Of a stretch of 64,000 bases of DNA, positions 55,358-63,934 are shown piece after piece. The position numbers and the translations under genes were made by a program. Location of the stretch: assembly GCF_022761125.1 (NCBI RefSeq), contig NZ_JAKWJR010000008.1, positions 124,001-188,000 of the forward strand, written 5' to 3'. The first letter of the stretch is position 1. Each line of letters starts with the position of its first letter. Source of the DNA: Nocardioides sp. SR21. GTDB taxonomy: Bacteria > Actinomycetota > Actinomycetes > Propionibacteriales > Nocardioidaceae. Under the pieces are notes generated by a model, which worked only from the letters and a program-made list of their open reading frames with translations, was not told the DNA's origin and made no database searches.

Positions 55358-55731
55358 CCGTCTCGTTCCCGGTGTCCTGCGAGGTGGCCTTCGACTACCT
55401 CGCGGACCCGCACCACCGCGCCGACTGGCAGTCCAGCCTCGCGCGCGTCGAGGACGTCGACGGCGAGCCGCGCGTCGGCCAGACCTGGACCGACGTCACG
55501 AAGCCCGGCCTGCGTCCGCGCATGGAGACCACCGAGCTCGACCGGCCCCGCCGCTGGACCGAGCGCGGCACCTGGCGCCGCATCACCGCCACGCTGACGC
55601 TCGAGTTCCGGCCGACCCCGACCGGGTGCGACGTGGTCGCCGACTTCGCGATCAACCCGCTGCTGCGGCTGCCGGCCCTCTGGGCCGTGCGAGGTGACCT
55701 CCGCCACGCGGCGAGTAGGTTGCAGCCATGA
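55351..55731 (+). CDS. SRPBCC (START-like) family protein
   Basis: 126 residues with the polyketide-cyclase/START helix-grip pattern: VSFPVSCEVAFDYLADPHHRADWQSS at the start and a beta-rich middle (WTERGTWRRITATLTLEF). Binds a small hydrophobic ligand. TTG 55351 is chosen as start: it overlaps the purC stop and gives a complete first strand; GTG 55372 would cut it. Stop and next ATG overlap (ATGA), so it is coupled to the acyl-CoA ligase gene. Confidence 0.75.
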   Translation: MVTVSFPVSCEVAFDYLADPHHRADWQSSLARVEDVDGEPRVGQTWTDVTKPGLRPRMETTELDRPRRWTERGTWRRITATLTLEFRPTPTGCDVVADFAINPLLRLPALWAVRGDLRHAASRLQP

Positions 55732-57302
55732 CGACGTACAACCTGGCGACCCTGCTCGAGGACGGCGCGACGACCTACCCCGACCGCACCGCGGTGGTCC
55801 TGGGCGACACCCGGCTGTCGTACGCCGAGGTCGACTCGTTCGCCAACATGGTCGCGAACCTGCTGGTCTCGCGCGGCATCCGGCCCGGCGACAAGGTCGC
55901 GCTCACCTGCCCGAACCTGCCGTACTTCACGGTCGTCTACTACGGCATCCTGAAGGCCGGCGCGACCGTCGTCCCGCTGAACGTCCTGCTCAAGGGCCGC
56001 GAGGTCGCCTACCACCTCGGTGACTCCGACGCGAAGGCCTACTTCTGCTTCCAGGGCACGCCCGAGCTGCCGATGGGCGAGGCCGGGTACGCCGGCTTCC
56101 AGGAGGCCGAGGGCTGCGAGCACTTCTTCATCATCACCGCCGGGCTCGGCGACGCCTCGCCGATCGAGGGCACCGAGACGATGGCCCAGGCGATGGGTGG
56201 GCAGCCCGCGACGTTCGACACCGTGGCGACCGACGAGGACGACACCGCGGTCATCCTCTACACGTCCGGCACGACCGGGCAGCCCAAGGGCGCGGAGCTG
56301 CGGCACCGCAACATGCGCGACAACGCGAAGGCCGGCGCGGCGCTCTTCGGTGCCGATCCCGCCAGCCCGGACACCTACCTCTGCGTGCTGCCGCTGTTCC
56401 ACTCGTTCGGCCAGACCGTGTGCCAGAACGGCGCGTTCGCGTACGGCGGCACCGTCGTCCTGCAGCCGCGCTTCGAGGCGCACGACGCGCTGAAGCTGAT
56501 GCTGAAGGAGAGGATCACGTTCTTCGCCGGCGTCCCGACGATGTACTGGGGCCTGCTCGGCGCGCTCGCCGACGATCCCGACACCGACGTCGCCACGCTG
56601 GCCGAGAACCTCCGGGTCGCCGTCGCCGGTGGATCGGCGCTGCCGGTCGAGGTGCACCGCGAGTTCGAGAAGAGGTTCGGCGTCACGATCCTCGAGGGCT
56701 ACGGCCTCAGCGAGACCTCGCCGGTGGCGTCGTTCTCGCGCTTCGGCGAGCCGGTGCGGGTCGGCTCCATCGGTACGCCGATCCCCGGCGTCGAGATGAA
56801 GCTGATCGACCCCGCGAGTGACGGAGGCTGGGGCGAGGTCGAGGGCAGCGACGTCGTCGGCGAGATCGCGATCAAGGGCCACAACATCATGAAGGGCTAC
56901 TACGGCCGCCCGGAGGCGACCGCCGAGTCCATCCAGGACGGCTGGTTCCGCTCCGGCGACCTGGCCCGACGCGACGAGGACGGCTGGTACTACATCGTCG
57001 ACCGGTCGAAGGACATGATCATCCGCGGCGGGTACAACGTGTACCCGCGCGAGATCGAGGAGGTCCTGATGACCCACCCGGCGGTCTCGCTGGCCGCGGT
57101 CATCGGCGTACCCCACGAGAGCCACGGCGAGGAGATCAAGGCGTTCGTCATCAGGAACGCCGGCGTCGAGATCACCGAGGACGAGCTGGTCGCGTGGGGC
57201 AAGGAGCAGATGGCGGGCTACAAGTACCCGCGCATCGTCGCCTTCGTCGACTCCCTGCCGATGACCTCGACCGGCAAGATCCTCAAGCGTGAGCTGAGCT
57301 GA
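55728..57302 (+). CDS. Long-chain fatty-acid-CoA ligase
   Basis: 524 residues of the AMP-binding (ANL) superfamily. ATP-phosphate loop LYTSGTTGQPKGAELRH (about 180), GYGLSET (about 325), the GDLARRDEDGWYYIVDR domain hinge and the C-terminal catalytic lysine in STGKILKREL are all present. Activates a fatty acid to acyl-AMP and then acyl-CoA. Coupled to the SRPBCC gene, so the pair may act on the same lipid. Exact chain length not determinable. Confidence 0.94.
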   Translation: MTTYNLATLLEDGATTYPDRTAVVLGDTRLSYAEVDSFANMVANLLVSRGIRPGDKVALTCPNLPYFTVVYYGILKAGATVVPLNVLLKGREVAYHLGDSDAKAYFCFQGTPELPMGEAGYAGFQEAEGCEHFFIITAGLGDASPIEGTETMAQAMGGQPATFDTVATDEDDTAVILYTSGTTGQPKGAELRHRNMRDNAKAGAALFGADPASPDTYLCVLPLFHSFGQTVCQNGAFAYGGTVVLQPRFEAHDALKLMLKERITFFAGVPTMYWGLLGALADDPDTDVATLAENLRVAVAGGSALPVEVHREFEKRFGVTILEGYGLSETSPVASFSRFGEPVRVGSIGTPIPGVEMKLIDPASDGGWGEVEGSDVVGEIAIKGHNIMKGYYGRPEATAESIQDGWFRSGDLARRDEDGWYYIVDRSKDMIIRGGYNVYPREIEEVLMTHPAVSLAAVIGVPHESHGEEIKAFVIRNAGVEITEDELVAWGKEQMAGYKYPRIVAFVDSLPMTSTGKILKRELS

Positions 57303-57338
57303 GGCGCGAACCGAGACCCGGTGAGCCGAGGGGCGGCG

Positions 57339-57944
57339 TCAGCCGACGCGGTAGCGCACGTGCGTCGCGAGCGCTGACTGCTCGCCCTCGATGATCTCGA
57401 GCGTCGGCGTGATCGAGCCGTCGAACAGCCGCTCGCCGGACCCGAGCGCGATCGGGGAGTAGCCGAGGGTCAGCTCGTCGAGCTCGCCCGCCGCGATCGC
57501 CTGGCGTACGGCGGAGGCGCCGCCGGCGATGTCGACGTCGCCGCCCGAGGCCTCACGGGCCAGCCGCAGCGCGTCGGCGAAGCCGGTGGTGACGAAGTGG
57601 AACGTCGTGCCGCCCGCCATCTCGATCGGTTCGTGCTCGTGGTGGGTGAGCACGAACACCGGGGCGTGGTACGGCGGCTCCTCGCCCCACCAGCCGCGCC
57701 ACTCCTCGGACCACGAGTCCCACGACCCGCGCACGGGGCCGAACATGTTGCGGCCCATGACGTAGGCGACACCGGGGCGCAGGATCCTGTCCTGCCAGCG
57801 GGCGTCGACCTCGTGGGCGGGGTCGTTGAACATCCAGCGGTGGAGGCTCTCGCCGCCACGGCCGAGCGGGTTCTCGAGGGTCTGGTCAGGACCTGCCACG
57901 AACCCGTCGACGGAGACGGTCAGGGTCGCTGTCGTGAACGTCAT
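57339..57944 (-). CDS. Dihydrofolate-reductase-like (RibD C-terminal) family protein
   Basis: 201 residues. Typical RibD_C elements: TLTVSVDGFVAGPDQTLENPLG, YVMGRNMFGPV and DVDIAGGASAVRQAIAAGELDELTLGYSPIALGSGERLF. Members reduce pyrimidines, folate or other heterocycles with NADPH, and many are annotated as stress-related reductases. ATG 57944. Alone and convergent with the ligase gene; function unproven. Confidence 0.88.
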   Translation of the reverse strand: MTFTTATLTVSVDGFVAGPDQTLENPLGRGGESLHRWMFNDPAHEVDARWQDRILRPGVAYVMGRNMFGPVRGSWDSWSEEWRGWWGEEPPYHAPVFVLTHHEHEPIEMAGGTTFHFVTTGFADALRLAREASGGDVDIAGGASAVRQAIAAGELDELTLGYSPIALGSGERLFDGSITPTLEIIEGEQSALATHVRYRVG

Positions 57945-57993
57945 GCTCCATCAGACCAGGCCGCCCCGCCAGAGTCATCGGCCGTCATCGCGA

Positions 57994-58497
57994 CTACTCG
58001 AACGCGTTCGGCAGCGCGCCGGGCAGGCCGGCGAGGAGCTCGCGCGCCTGGGCCGCGACCTTGTGCTCGACCAGCACCTCGTACTTCGTCGCGACCACCT
58101 GGGCGACCGACGAGAAGTCGCGCTGCCCGCGGGTGAACGCGTACCCGATCAGAGCCCACACGAGGCCGAACACCGCGCCGAGGAGCACGGTCGAGAGGAT
58201 CATCGAGAACACGTCCTCGTCGACGAAGAACGAGAAGATCAGGCCGACGAAGAGGCCGAGCCAGATCCCGGAGAAGATGCCGCCGACGGCCACCCGTCCC
58301 CACGTGAGGCGACCGGTGATCCGCTCGACCCGCTTGAGGTCGGTGCCGACGATCAGCAGGTTCTGGACCGGGAACTCCTTGTCGGACAGGAAGTCGACGG
58401 CCTTCTGCGCCGCGGCGTAGTCGTCGTACACCGCCAGGGACTGGGGGAACTCGAGTCGAAGGGGGTTCGCGCCCGGCATTCCAGTGGGGAGGCTCAT
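57994..58497 (-). CDS. General stress protein 17M-like membrane protein
   Basis: 167 residues. N-terminal domain FPQSLAVYDDYAAAQKAVDFLSDKEFPVQNLLIVGTDL is that of general stress protein 17M-like (DUF1269-type) proteins. Two membrane helices follow (about 75-95 and 103-127, GGIFSGIWLGLFVGLIFSFF and ILSTVLLGAVFGLVWALIG). ATG 58497 is chosen over a longer frame from 58602. Divergent from purS. Function unknown. Confidence 0.8.
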   Translation of the reverse strand: MSLPTGMPGANPLRLEFPQSLAVYDDYAAAQKAVDFLSDKEFPVQNLLIVGTDLKRVERITGRLTWGRVAVGGIFSGIWLGLFVGLIFSFFVDEDVFSMILSTVLLGAVFGLVWALIGYAFTRGQRDFSSVAQVVATKYEVLVEHKVAAQARELLAGLPGALPNAFE

Positions 58498-58533
58498 ACC
58501 GCTCAGTCTGCCCGACGCATCTAGACTGAGCCC

Positions 58534-58779
58534 GTGCCTCGCGTAGTCGTAGACGTCATGCCCAAGCCCGAGATCCTCGACCCGCAGGGCAAGGCGGTGC
58601 ACGGCGCGCTGCCGCGCCTCGGCTTCACCGGCGTGACCGACGTCCGCCAGGGCAAGCGCTTCGAGCTCGAGTTCACCGGTGAGGTCACCGCCGAGGTGCT
58701 GGCCGAGGTCGAGAAGATGGCGGAGACGCTGCTCTCCAACCCGGTCATCGAGAACTACGCGGTCCGGGTGGAGCAGTGA
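58534..58779 (+). CDS. purS: Phosphoribosylformylglycinamidine synthase subunit PurS
   Basis: 81 residues, the small structural subunit of the FGAM synthase complex with PurL and PurQ. Contains the standard [19 protein letters not shown] and [21 protein letters not shown] 58534 has TAGACT six bases before it (leaderless). Its stop overlaps the purQ start (GTGA). purL lies outside the window. Confidence 0.95.
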   Translation: MPRVVVDVMPKPEILDPQGKAVHGALPRLGFTGVTDVRQGKRFELEFTGEVTAEVLAEVEKMAETLLSNPVIENYAVRVEQ

Positions 58780-59444
58780 AGGTCGGCGTCGTCACCTTCC
58801 CGGGCTCGCTCGACGACGTCGACGCGCAGCGCGCGGTCGTCATCGGCGGCCACGAGGCGGTCGCCCTGTGGCACGGCGACCACGACCTGAAGGGCGTCGA
58901 CGCGGTCGTCCTGCCCGGCGGCTTCTCGTACGGCGACTACCTGCGCTGCGGCGCGATCTCGCGCTTCTCCCCGGTGATGACCGAGGTGATCGAGGCGGCG
59001 GGCAAGGGCATGCCGGTGCTCGGCATCTGCAACGGCTTCCAGATCCTCTGCGAGTCGCACCTGCTGCCCGGTGCGCTGATCCGCAACGACCACCGCAAGT
59101 TCGTGTGCCGGGACCAGAAGCTGCGCATCGAGAACAACCGCACCCCGTGGACGTCGGCGTACGCCGAGGGTGACGAGGTCACCATCGTCCTCAAGAACGG
59201 CGAGGGCGGCTTCGTCGCCGACGAGGCCACGCTCGACCGGCTCGAGGGCGAGGGCCAGGTCGTCGCGCGCTACCTCGGCGGCAACCCCAACGGCTCGCTG
59301 CGCGACATCGCCGGCATCACCAACGAGCGCGGCAACGTCGTCGGCCTGATGCCGCACCCCGAGCACGCCGTCGAGGACCTCACCGGTGCCGGCACCCAGG
59401 GCCTCGGCTTCTTCACCAGCCTCGCGGCGCACGCGTTCGCATGA
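58776..59444 (+). CDS. purQ: Phosphoribosylformylglycinamidine synthase subunit PurQ
   Basis: 222-residue glutamine amidotransferase, triad-type: Cys nucleophile in GICNGFQIL (about 86) and His/Glu in [13 protein letters not shown]. It feeds ammonia to PurL. GTG 58776 overlaps the purS stop; its own stop overlaps the DUF3817 start by ATGA, so three proteins are made from one transcript. Confidence 0.96.
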   Translation: MKVGVVTFPGSLDDVDAQRAVVIGGHEAVALWHGDHDLKGVDAVVLPGGFSYGDYLRCGAISRFSPVMTEVIEAAGKGMPVLGICNGFQILCESHLLPGALIRNDHRKFVCRDQKLRIENNRTPWTSAYAEGDEVTIVLKNGEGGFVADEATLDRLEGEGQVVARYLGGNPNGSLRDIAGITNERGNVVGLMPHPEHAVEDLTGAGTQGLGFFTSLAAHAFA

Positions 59445-59905
59445 TCGCCCCACGAAATCGCATGACTCCTCGGCTGCTCTTCCGCCGGGTCGCGATCGCC
59501 GAGGCGATCACCTGGGCGCTCCTGCTCACCGGCATGTTCCTCAAGTACGTCACCGAGACCACCGAGCTCGGCGTCCAGGTGTTCGGCATGGTCCACGGCG
59601 TCGTGTTCGTCGCCTACTGCCTGACCACGGTGCTCGTCGCCGTCGACCAGCGCTGGTCGTTCGGCCGCACGCTGCTCGGCCTGGCCGCAGCGGTGCCGCC
59701 GTTCTTCACCGTGCTGTTCGACTGGTACGCCGAGCGCCGCAGCGCGATCGCCGACACCTGGCGCCTGCGTCACGCGGAGCCGTCCGGCCCGCTCCAGAAG
59801 CCCGCGGCCTGGCTGATCCGCAACCCCGCGCGCGGCGCCGTCACCGGCGTGATCGCGGTCGTCGCGCTCACCGGCCTCGCGCTGCTGGTCGGTCCGCCGG
59901 CCTAG
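59441..59905 (+). CDS. DUF3817 membrane protein
   Basis: 154 residues with three or four membrane helices and the DUF3817 pattern ([23 protein letters not shown] and [14 protein letters not shown]). Function unknown; typical of actinobacteria. Overlaps purQ by four bases. ATG 59441; Met 59462 is a possible alternative start. A weak stem-loop (CTCGG ... CCGAG, 59931-59946) follows as a possible shared terminator with the convergent gene. Confidence 0.8.
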   Translation: MIAPRNRMTPRLLFRRVAIAEAITWALLLTGMFLKYVTETTELGVQVFGMVHGVVFVAYCLTTVLVAVDQRWSFGRTLLGLAAAVPPFFTVLFDWYAERRSAIADTWRLRHAEPSGPLQKPAAWLIRNPARGAVTGVIAVVALTGLALLVGPPA

Positions 59906-59951
59906 CTCCACCAGGCGCCGGTTGCGCGGACTCGGGAGCCTCCGAGCCCGC

Positions 59952-61376
59952 CTAGGACGTTCCGGCGGACAGTGCCTTCCACGACTCACGGGAGGCGACG
60001 CCGGAGACCTCGACCCGCGCAGCCGTCTGCCACGCGCGGAGCGCGGCACCGGTGTCGGACCGGAACCGGCCGGTCGCCGGGATCGGGTCGGACACGCCCG
60101 CGGCGTTGAGGGTGCGCTGCAGCCGGCGTACCTCCGGACCCGTCGAGCCGATCTTCAGCACCGGCTGCTCGCCGTACGACAGCAGCGACATCCAGTTCTT
60201 CTGCCACCAGACCTCGCTGACCGGCATGCCGACCTTCGTCTTCCAGGCCTGGATCGCCTTCACGGTCGCCTTGTTCCACTTGCCGTTGACCTTGCCCTGG
60301 TAGATCTCCTGCTCGGTGAGCAGGCACTGGAGGGCCATCACGCGACCGGCGGGCGGCACCGTGGTCTCGGTCGGCGGGCGCAGCGTCTCGTACGTCGGGT
60401 AGCTGATCCGCACGTCGCCGCAGTGCTTCTCGGGCTCGACGTACAGGCCCCGCCCGACGTCGAGGAAGTTGCGGTCGATGTTGATCGTCACGCCGCCCCA
60501 CGTCTCGTCGTGGCCGCCCTGGTACTGCTTGATCCGGGCGTGCGGGCGCCAGCCGTCCTCACGGAGGTACGACGTGGACGTGTTCGCGACGCCGTCCCAG
60601 CGGGCGACCCAGATCATGTCGGGGAGCACGACCTTGTCGGGCCGGTTGACCCGCGCGTCGTCGAGCATCTTGATGCCGGACCCGGCGCTGGAGTAGACAC
60701 CCGAGACGAAGCCGAGCTCGTGGAGCTGCGTGGTCCACGCGCTGAGGAACGCCAGCGCGGACTCGCGGCAGCGGACGTTCGAGAGCTCGAAGCCCTCGAG
60801 GTCGTACCAGAGCGTGCTCCCGAGGGCGATGCCGAGCTCGGTGGCCGTGGCCGCCGCCCTGCCGGCCTCCGACCGCGCCTGGGCGCGCGCCTTGTCGTAC
60901 CGCTTGTTCTTGCCCGGCTTGGGGTTGATCGTCTCGTCGTCGCCGTAGCGCGGGAAGCGCGGCTGGCAGGAGGCCTGGGGGCCGAGCGTGATCGGCAGCA
61001 GCCTCCACCCGCGAGTCAGCTGGCGGTACACCCAGCGCGGCGTGAGGTTCGGCTGGTCGCGGCACGCCCGGGAGTCGCCGGAGATGTAGATGCCGACCGC
61101 CAGGAACGGTGAGCTCTGCAGCCAGCGGTCCATCTTCTTCTGCTCGGGCGTGTGGCACTGGTCGAACCCGAAGCCGACGAAGTCGCCGGGGGTGACGATG
61201 CCGCTCGGCGTGACCGGCGCCAACTTGTCGCGTACGGCGGACGCGGCCGGGTCGGCGTCTGCGGGGCCGCTGGCGGTGACGGCCGCCAGCAGGGTGACCA
61301 GCAGGGCGCCGCCGGCGGTCGCGGCGAGCGCGCGGCGCAGCGCGGCCTGGGCGGTCCGAGAAACCGGGCGTGACAT
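59952..61376 (-). CDS. Secreted DUF1906 cell-wall glycosidase-like protein with peptidoglycan-binding domains
   Basis: 474 residues. Signal peptide (1-42, ends SGPADADP). DUF1906/GH25-like TIM-barrel core about 60-310 (FVGFGFDQCHTPEQKKMD, VGIYISGDSRACRDQP, TLWYDLEGFELSNVRC ... MIWVARWDG), in which Asp and Glu (DLEGF) could be catalytic. Two peptidoglycan-binding repeats follow (LQCLLTEQEIYQGKVNGKWN and GPEVRRLQRTLNAAG). Likely acts on the cell wall. Promoter has GTTAC-N4-GTGAC. Confidence 0.85.
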   Translation of the reverse strand: MSRPVSRTAQAALRRALAATAGGALLVTLLAAVTASGPADADPAASAVRDKLAPVTPSGIVTPGDFVGFGFDQCHTPEQKKMDRWLQSSPFLAVGIYISGDSRACRDQPNLTPRWVYRQLTRGWRLLPITLGPQASCQPRFPRYGDDETINPKPGKNKRYDKARAQARSEAGRAAATATELGIALGSTLWYDLEGFELSNVRCRESALAFLSAWTTQLHELGFVSGVYSSAGSGIKMLDDARVNRPDKVVLPDMIWVARWDGVANTSTSYLREDGWRPHARIKQYQGGHDETWGGVTINIDRNFLDVGRGLYVEPEKHCGDVRISYPTYETLRPPTETTVPPAGRVMALQCLLTEQEIYQGKVNGKWNKATVKAIQAWKTKVGMPVSEVWWQKNWMSLLSYGEQPVLKIGSTGPEVRRLQRTLNAAGVSDPIPATGRFRSDTGAALRAWQTAARVEVSGVASRESWKALSAGTS

Positions 61377-61412
61377 GGCGGGACTCCTGGGGAAGTAGGA
61401 AGGGCCGCGCCT

Positions 61413-61441
61413 ACCATAACCTCACAAGTCACACCAGTAAC
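61413..61441 (-). promoter_or_regulatory. Promoter with MtrA-like direct repeat
   Basis: On the minus strand, GTTAC-N4-GTGAC (61428-61441) lies just upstream of a -10-like TATGGT (61413-61418) before the DUF1906 gene. MtrA response regulators of actinobacteria bind GTnAC-type direct repeats at cell-wall hydrolase genes; the match here is approximate. Confidence 0.35.
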
Positions 61442-61447
61442 AGCGAA

Positions 61448-61478
61448 CGGGCGAACTGCAGCGTGTGCAGCTCGCCCG
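61448..61478. terminator. Bidirectional stem-loop terminator
   Basis: CGGGCGAACTGCA (61448-61460) pairs with TGCAGCTCGCCCG (61466-61478), one mismatch, 5-base loop, between the end of the MFS gene (61510) and the promoter of the DUF1906 gene. It probably terminates the MFS transcript. Confidence 0.7.
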
Positions 61479-61509
61479 CCCGCGGGGTGAGGTGGGGTGG
61501 TGCTGGAGG

Positions 61510-62982
61510 TCAGGCGGCCTCGGCGGCCACCGCCTCCACGAGCTCGTCGGACGGTGCCCCAGTCGCCTGCCCCGGCCGGCCGACGTGGATCAGCGCGGCG
61601 GTGACGGCGAGGGCGAGGGCGGCGAAGGTCGCCGAGGTGAGGAACGCGGCGGACATGCCCGGCACGATCTCGCCGGTCACCGCGCCGGCGGCGTACACCG
61701 ACACGATCACGGCCACGCCGACCGCACCGCCGAGCTGCTGCGTGGTCTGCAGCAGGCCGGAGGCGGAGCCGGCGTGCTCCGGCTCCACGCCGGACAGCGT
61801 GATCACCGTGACCGGCATGAAGAGCAGCGCGGACGCGACGCCGGCCAGCGCCATCGGCCCGAAGACCGCCGCCAGGTAGGTGTCGGCCGTGCCGATCGTG
61901 CTGAGCCACGCATAGGCGATCGTCAGCGTCGCGCCGCCGACCAGCATCATCCGCCGCGGCCCGAACCGGCCGAGCAGCGCGGGGGTCACCCGCGACGTCG
62001 CGAAGATGCTGAGGCTGAACGGCAGGAACGCGATGCCGGCGAGCAGCGGGCCGAATCCGAGCACGCCCTGGACGTACTGCACGACCAGGAAGAACATCGA
62101 CAGGTTCGCGCCCATCAGCAGGGCCATCACCGCGAGGGCGCCGACCCGGCTGCGGTCACGGACCAGCTTCGGCTGCACCAGTGGGTGCGGGTGCCGCAGC
62201 TCGGTGCGGGCCAGCAGGGCGAGCAGCGCGACGCCGACCGCGAACCCCACGAACGTGCGGGCGGTGAGCCAGCCGTGCTCGGGGGTGTTGATCAGCGTCC
62301 AGACGAGGGCGACCGCGCCACCGGTGGCGGCCAGCGCGCCGACGACGTCGAAGCGGCCCGAGCGCCGCGGGGTCTCGGTGACGAAGCGCGGAGCGAGCAG
62401 GATGACGACGAGACCGATCGGCACGTTGATGAACAGCGTCCAGCGCCAGGAGCCGACGTCCGTCAGCAGTCCGCCGAGGATCAGGCCGATCGACGCACCG
62501 CCGGACGAGACGGCGCCGAACAGGGCGAGCGCCCGGTTCCGTGCGGCCTCGTCGGGAGCGCTCGTCGTGAGCAGGGCCAGCACGCTCGGGGCCGCGAGCG
62601 CGGCGCCGACGCCCTGGAAGGTGCGGGCCGCGACCAGCTGGCCGGGCGTCTGGGCCAGGCCGCCGAGTGCGGAGCCCAGGGTGAACACGGCCAGGCCGAT
62701 CTCGAAGACCTTGAGGCGGCCGAAGACGTCGCCGAGCCGGCCGCCGAGGAGCAGCAGGCCGCCGAAGGCGAGCGTGTAGGCGTTGAGGACCCACGACAAG
62801 GACGCCGGGCCGAAGCCCAGGTCGGCGTCGATGCGGGGGAGGGCGACGTTCACGACGGTGGCGTCGAGGACGATCATCAGCTGCGCGACCAGGACGATCG
62901 CGACTCCGGCGGCTGCGCGGCCGGCGTTCGGCGGGAGCTCGCTGGGAAGCTCTCGCGGGCGAGAGGCGTTCAGGAGGGACAT
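61510..62982 (-). CDS. MFS transporter, DHA2 (EmrB/QacA) drug exporter family
   Basis: 490 residues, 14 membrane helices. Helix-1 DATVVNVALPRIDADLG, motif A GGRLGDVFGRLKVFEIGLAVF and helix-5 LGGLLTDVGSWRWTLFINVPIG are typical of DHA2 exporters. A TetR regulator is encoded divergently and its operator lies in this gene's promoter, so this is probably an inducible efflux pump. ATG 62982. Confidence 0.94.
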   Translation of the reverse strand: MSLLNASRPRELPSELPPNAGRAAAGVAIVLVAQLMIVLDATVVNVALPRIDADLGFGPASLSWVLNAYTLAFGGLLLLGGRLGDVFGRLKVFEIGLAVFTLGSALGGLAQTPGQLVAARTFQGVGAALAAPSVLALLTTSAPDEAARNRALALFGAVSSGGASIGLILGGLLTDVGSWRWTLFINVPIGLVVILLAPRFVTETPRRSGRFDVVGALAATGGAVALVWTLINTPEHGWLTARTFVGFAVGVALLALLARTELRHPHPLVQPKLVRDRSRVGALAVMALLMGANLSMFFLVVQYVQGVLGFGPLLAGIAFLPFSLSIFATSRVTPALLGRFGPRRMMLVGGATLTIAYAWLSTIGTADTYLAAVFGPMALAGVASALLFMPVTVITLSGVEPEHAGSASGLLQTTQQLGGAVGVAVIVSVYAAGAVTGEIVPGMSAAFLTSATFAALALAVTAALIHVGRPGQATGAPSDELVEAVAAEAA

Positions 62983-63054
62983 GGGGTGAGGTCCTGTTCT
63001 GGCCTGGTGGGCCGAGGTACAGTAGATCCGGAGGATGACTCCGCTTCCCGATGA

Positions 63055-63083
63055 ACGATACGGAGACTGTCTCCGGTTATCAA
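63055..63083 (-). promoter_or_regulatory. MFS promoter with palindromic TetR operator
   Basis: Minus-strand -35 TTGATA (63078-63083) and -10 TATCGT (63055-63060) have the optimal 17-bp spacing, with the palindrome CGGAGACAGTCTCCG (63061-63075) filling the spacer. A half-similar CCGGAG-N5-CTCCG (63028-63043) lies downstream. Binding of the divergent TetR protein would block both promoters. Confidence 0.7.
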
Positions 63084-63103
63084 GTACTTTTCGAGGTGAG
63101 TTC

Positions 63104-63652
63104 GTGCGAGCCGATGCGCAGCGCAACTACGACCGCATCGTCGAGGTCGCGCGTGAGGTGTTCCGCGAGAAGGGGTACGACGCCTCGCTCGACGAGGTGG
63201 CCAAGCGGGCCGGGGTCGGCCCGGGCACGCTCTACCGGCACTTCCCGAAGCGCGAGAACCTCATCGACGCGATCCTGCAGTCGTGGGTCGACAAGGTCAC
63301 CGAGACCGCCGACAAGGCGCTCGCCTTCGAGGGCGGCGACCGCGACCTGCTGCTCAACTGGTTCGAGCGCTACGTCGAGCTGATCAGCCAGCACAAGGGC
63401 GGTCCCGCGAAGATCACCTCTGCGATGGGCGACCCCGAGTCGCCGATCATGACCAAGTGCCAGGTGCTCGCCACCGCGAACGCCCGCGTGATCGACCGCC
63501 TCCGCGACGACGGCGCGCTTCGCGATCAGGTCGACACCATCCAGGTCTGCCGCCTCGTCGGCGGGATCGCGACGGTGGCGGACCAGAGCGACCTCGACGT
63601 CGCCGCCGTACGTCCCCTGCTCGAGGTCGTCGCGGACGGCCTGCTGAAGTAG
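63104..63652 (+). CDS. TetR-family transcriptional regulator
   Basis: 182 residues from GTG 63104; an upstream frame from 63035 passes through the operator and is rejected. N-terminal helix-turn-helix NYDRIVEVAREVFREKGYDASLDEVAKRAGVGPGTLYRHFPKRENL is standard, then a helical ligand domain with few landmarks. Most likely represses the divergent MFS exporter and itself through the palindrome at 63061-63075. Confidence 0.92.
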   Translation: MRADAQRNYDRIVEVAREVFREKGYDASLDEVAKRAGVGPGTLYRHFPKRENLIDAILQSWVDKVTETADKALAFEGGDRDLLLNWFERYVELISQHKGGPAKITSAMGDPESPIMTKCQVLATANARVIDRLRDDGALRDQVDTIQVCRLVGGIATVADQSDLDVAAVRPLLEVVADGLLK

Positions 63653-63779
63653 GTCACCCGCCGGCTCGCTGCCCGACCGGCGAGTCGCAAGGTTTCCTCA
63701 ACCCGCTGCGCTCTCCTGCCGATCGGGAACACCCTGGCAGCGATCGGCGGCGACGCTGCCGTCATGGGGGGAGATCATC

Positions 63780-63929
63780 ATGAGCGACTCATGGACCGAC
63801 CAGCCGTTCCTCGGGCTGGTCCCGCACTTCCACGCCGACCCGGCCGAGGGCGGCGCACCGCTCGTCAGCGCCGACGGCCACTGGTGGTGGGACGGCCACC
63901 GCTGGCAACGGGTCGCCGAAGCCGTCTGA
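63780..63929 (+). CDS. Small (49-aa) Trp-rich protein
   Basis: 49 residues from ATG 63780, preceded by a strong purine-rich GGGGGGAGA Shine-Dalgarno. The C-terminal half, SADGHWWWDGHRWQRV, has the DGxWWWDGxxWQ pattern, a short motif also seen at the ends of larger actinobacterial membrane proteins. I cannot name a function. Too short for standard ORF calls but well supported by the start signal and motif. Between tetR and a convergent LuxR-type gene. Confidence 0.65.
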   Translation: MSDSWTDQPFLGLVPHFHADPAEGGAPLVSADGHWWWDGHRWQRVAEAV

Positions 63930-63934
63930 CCGCT

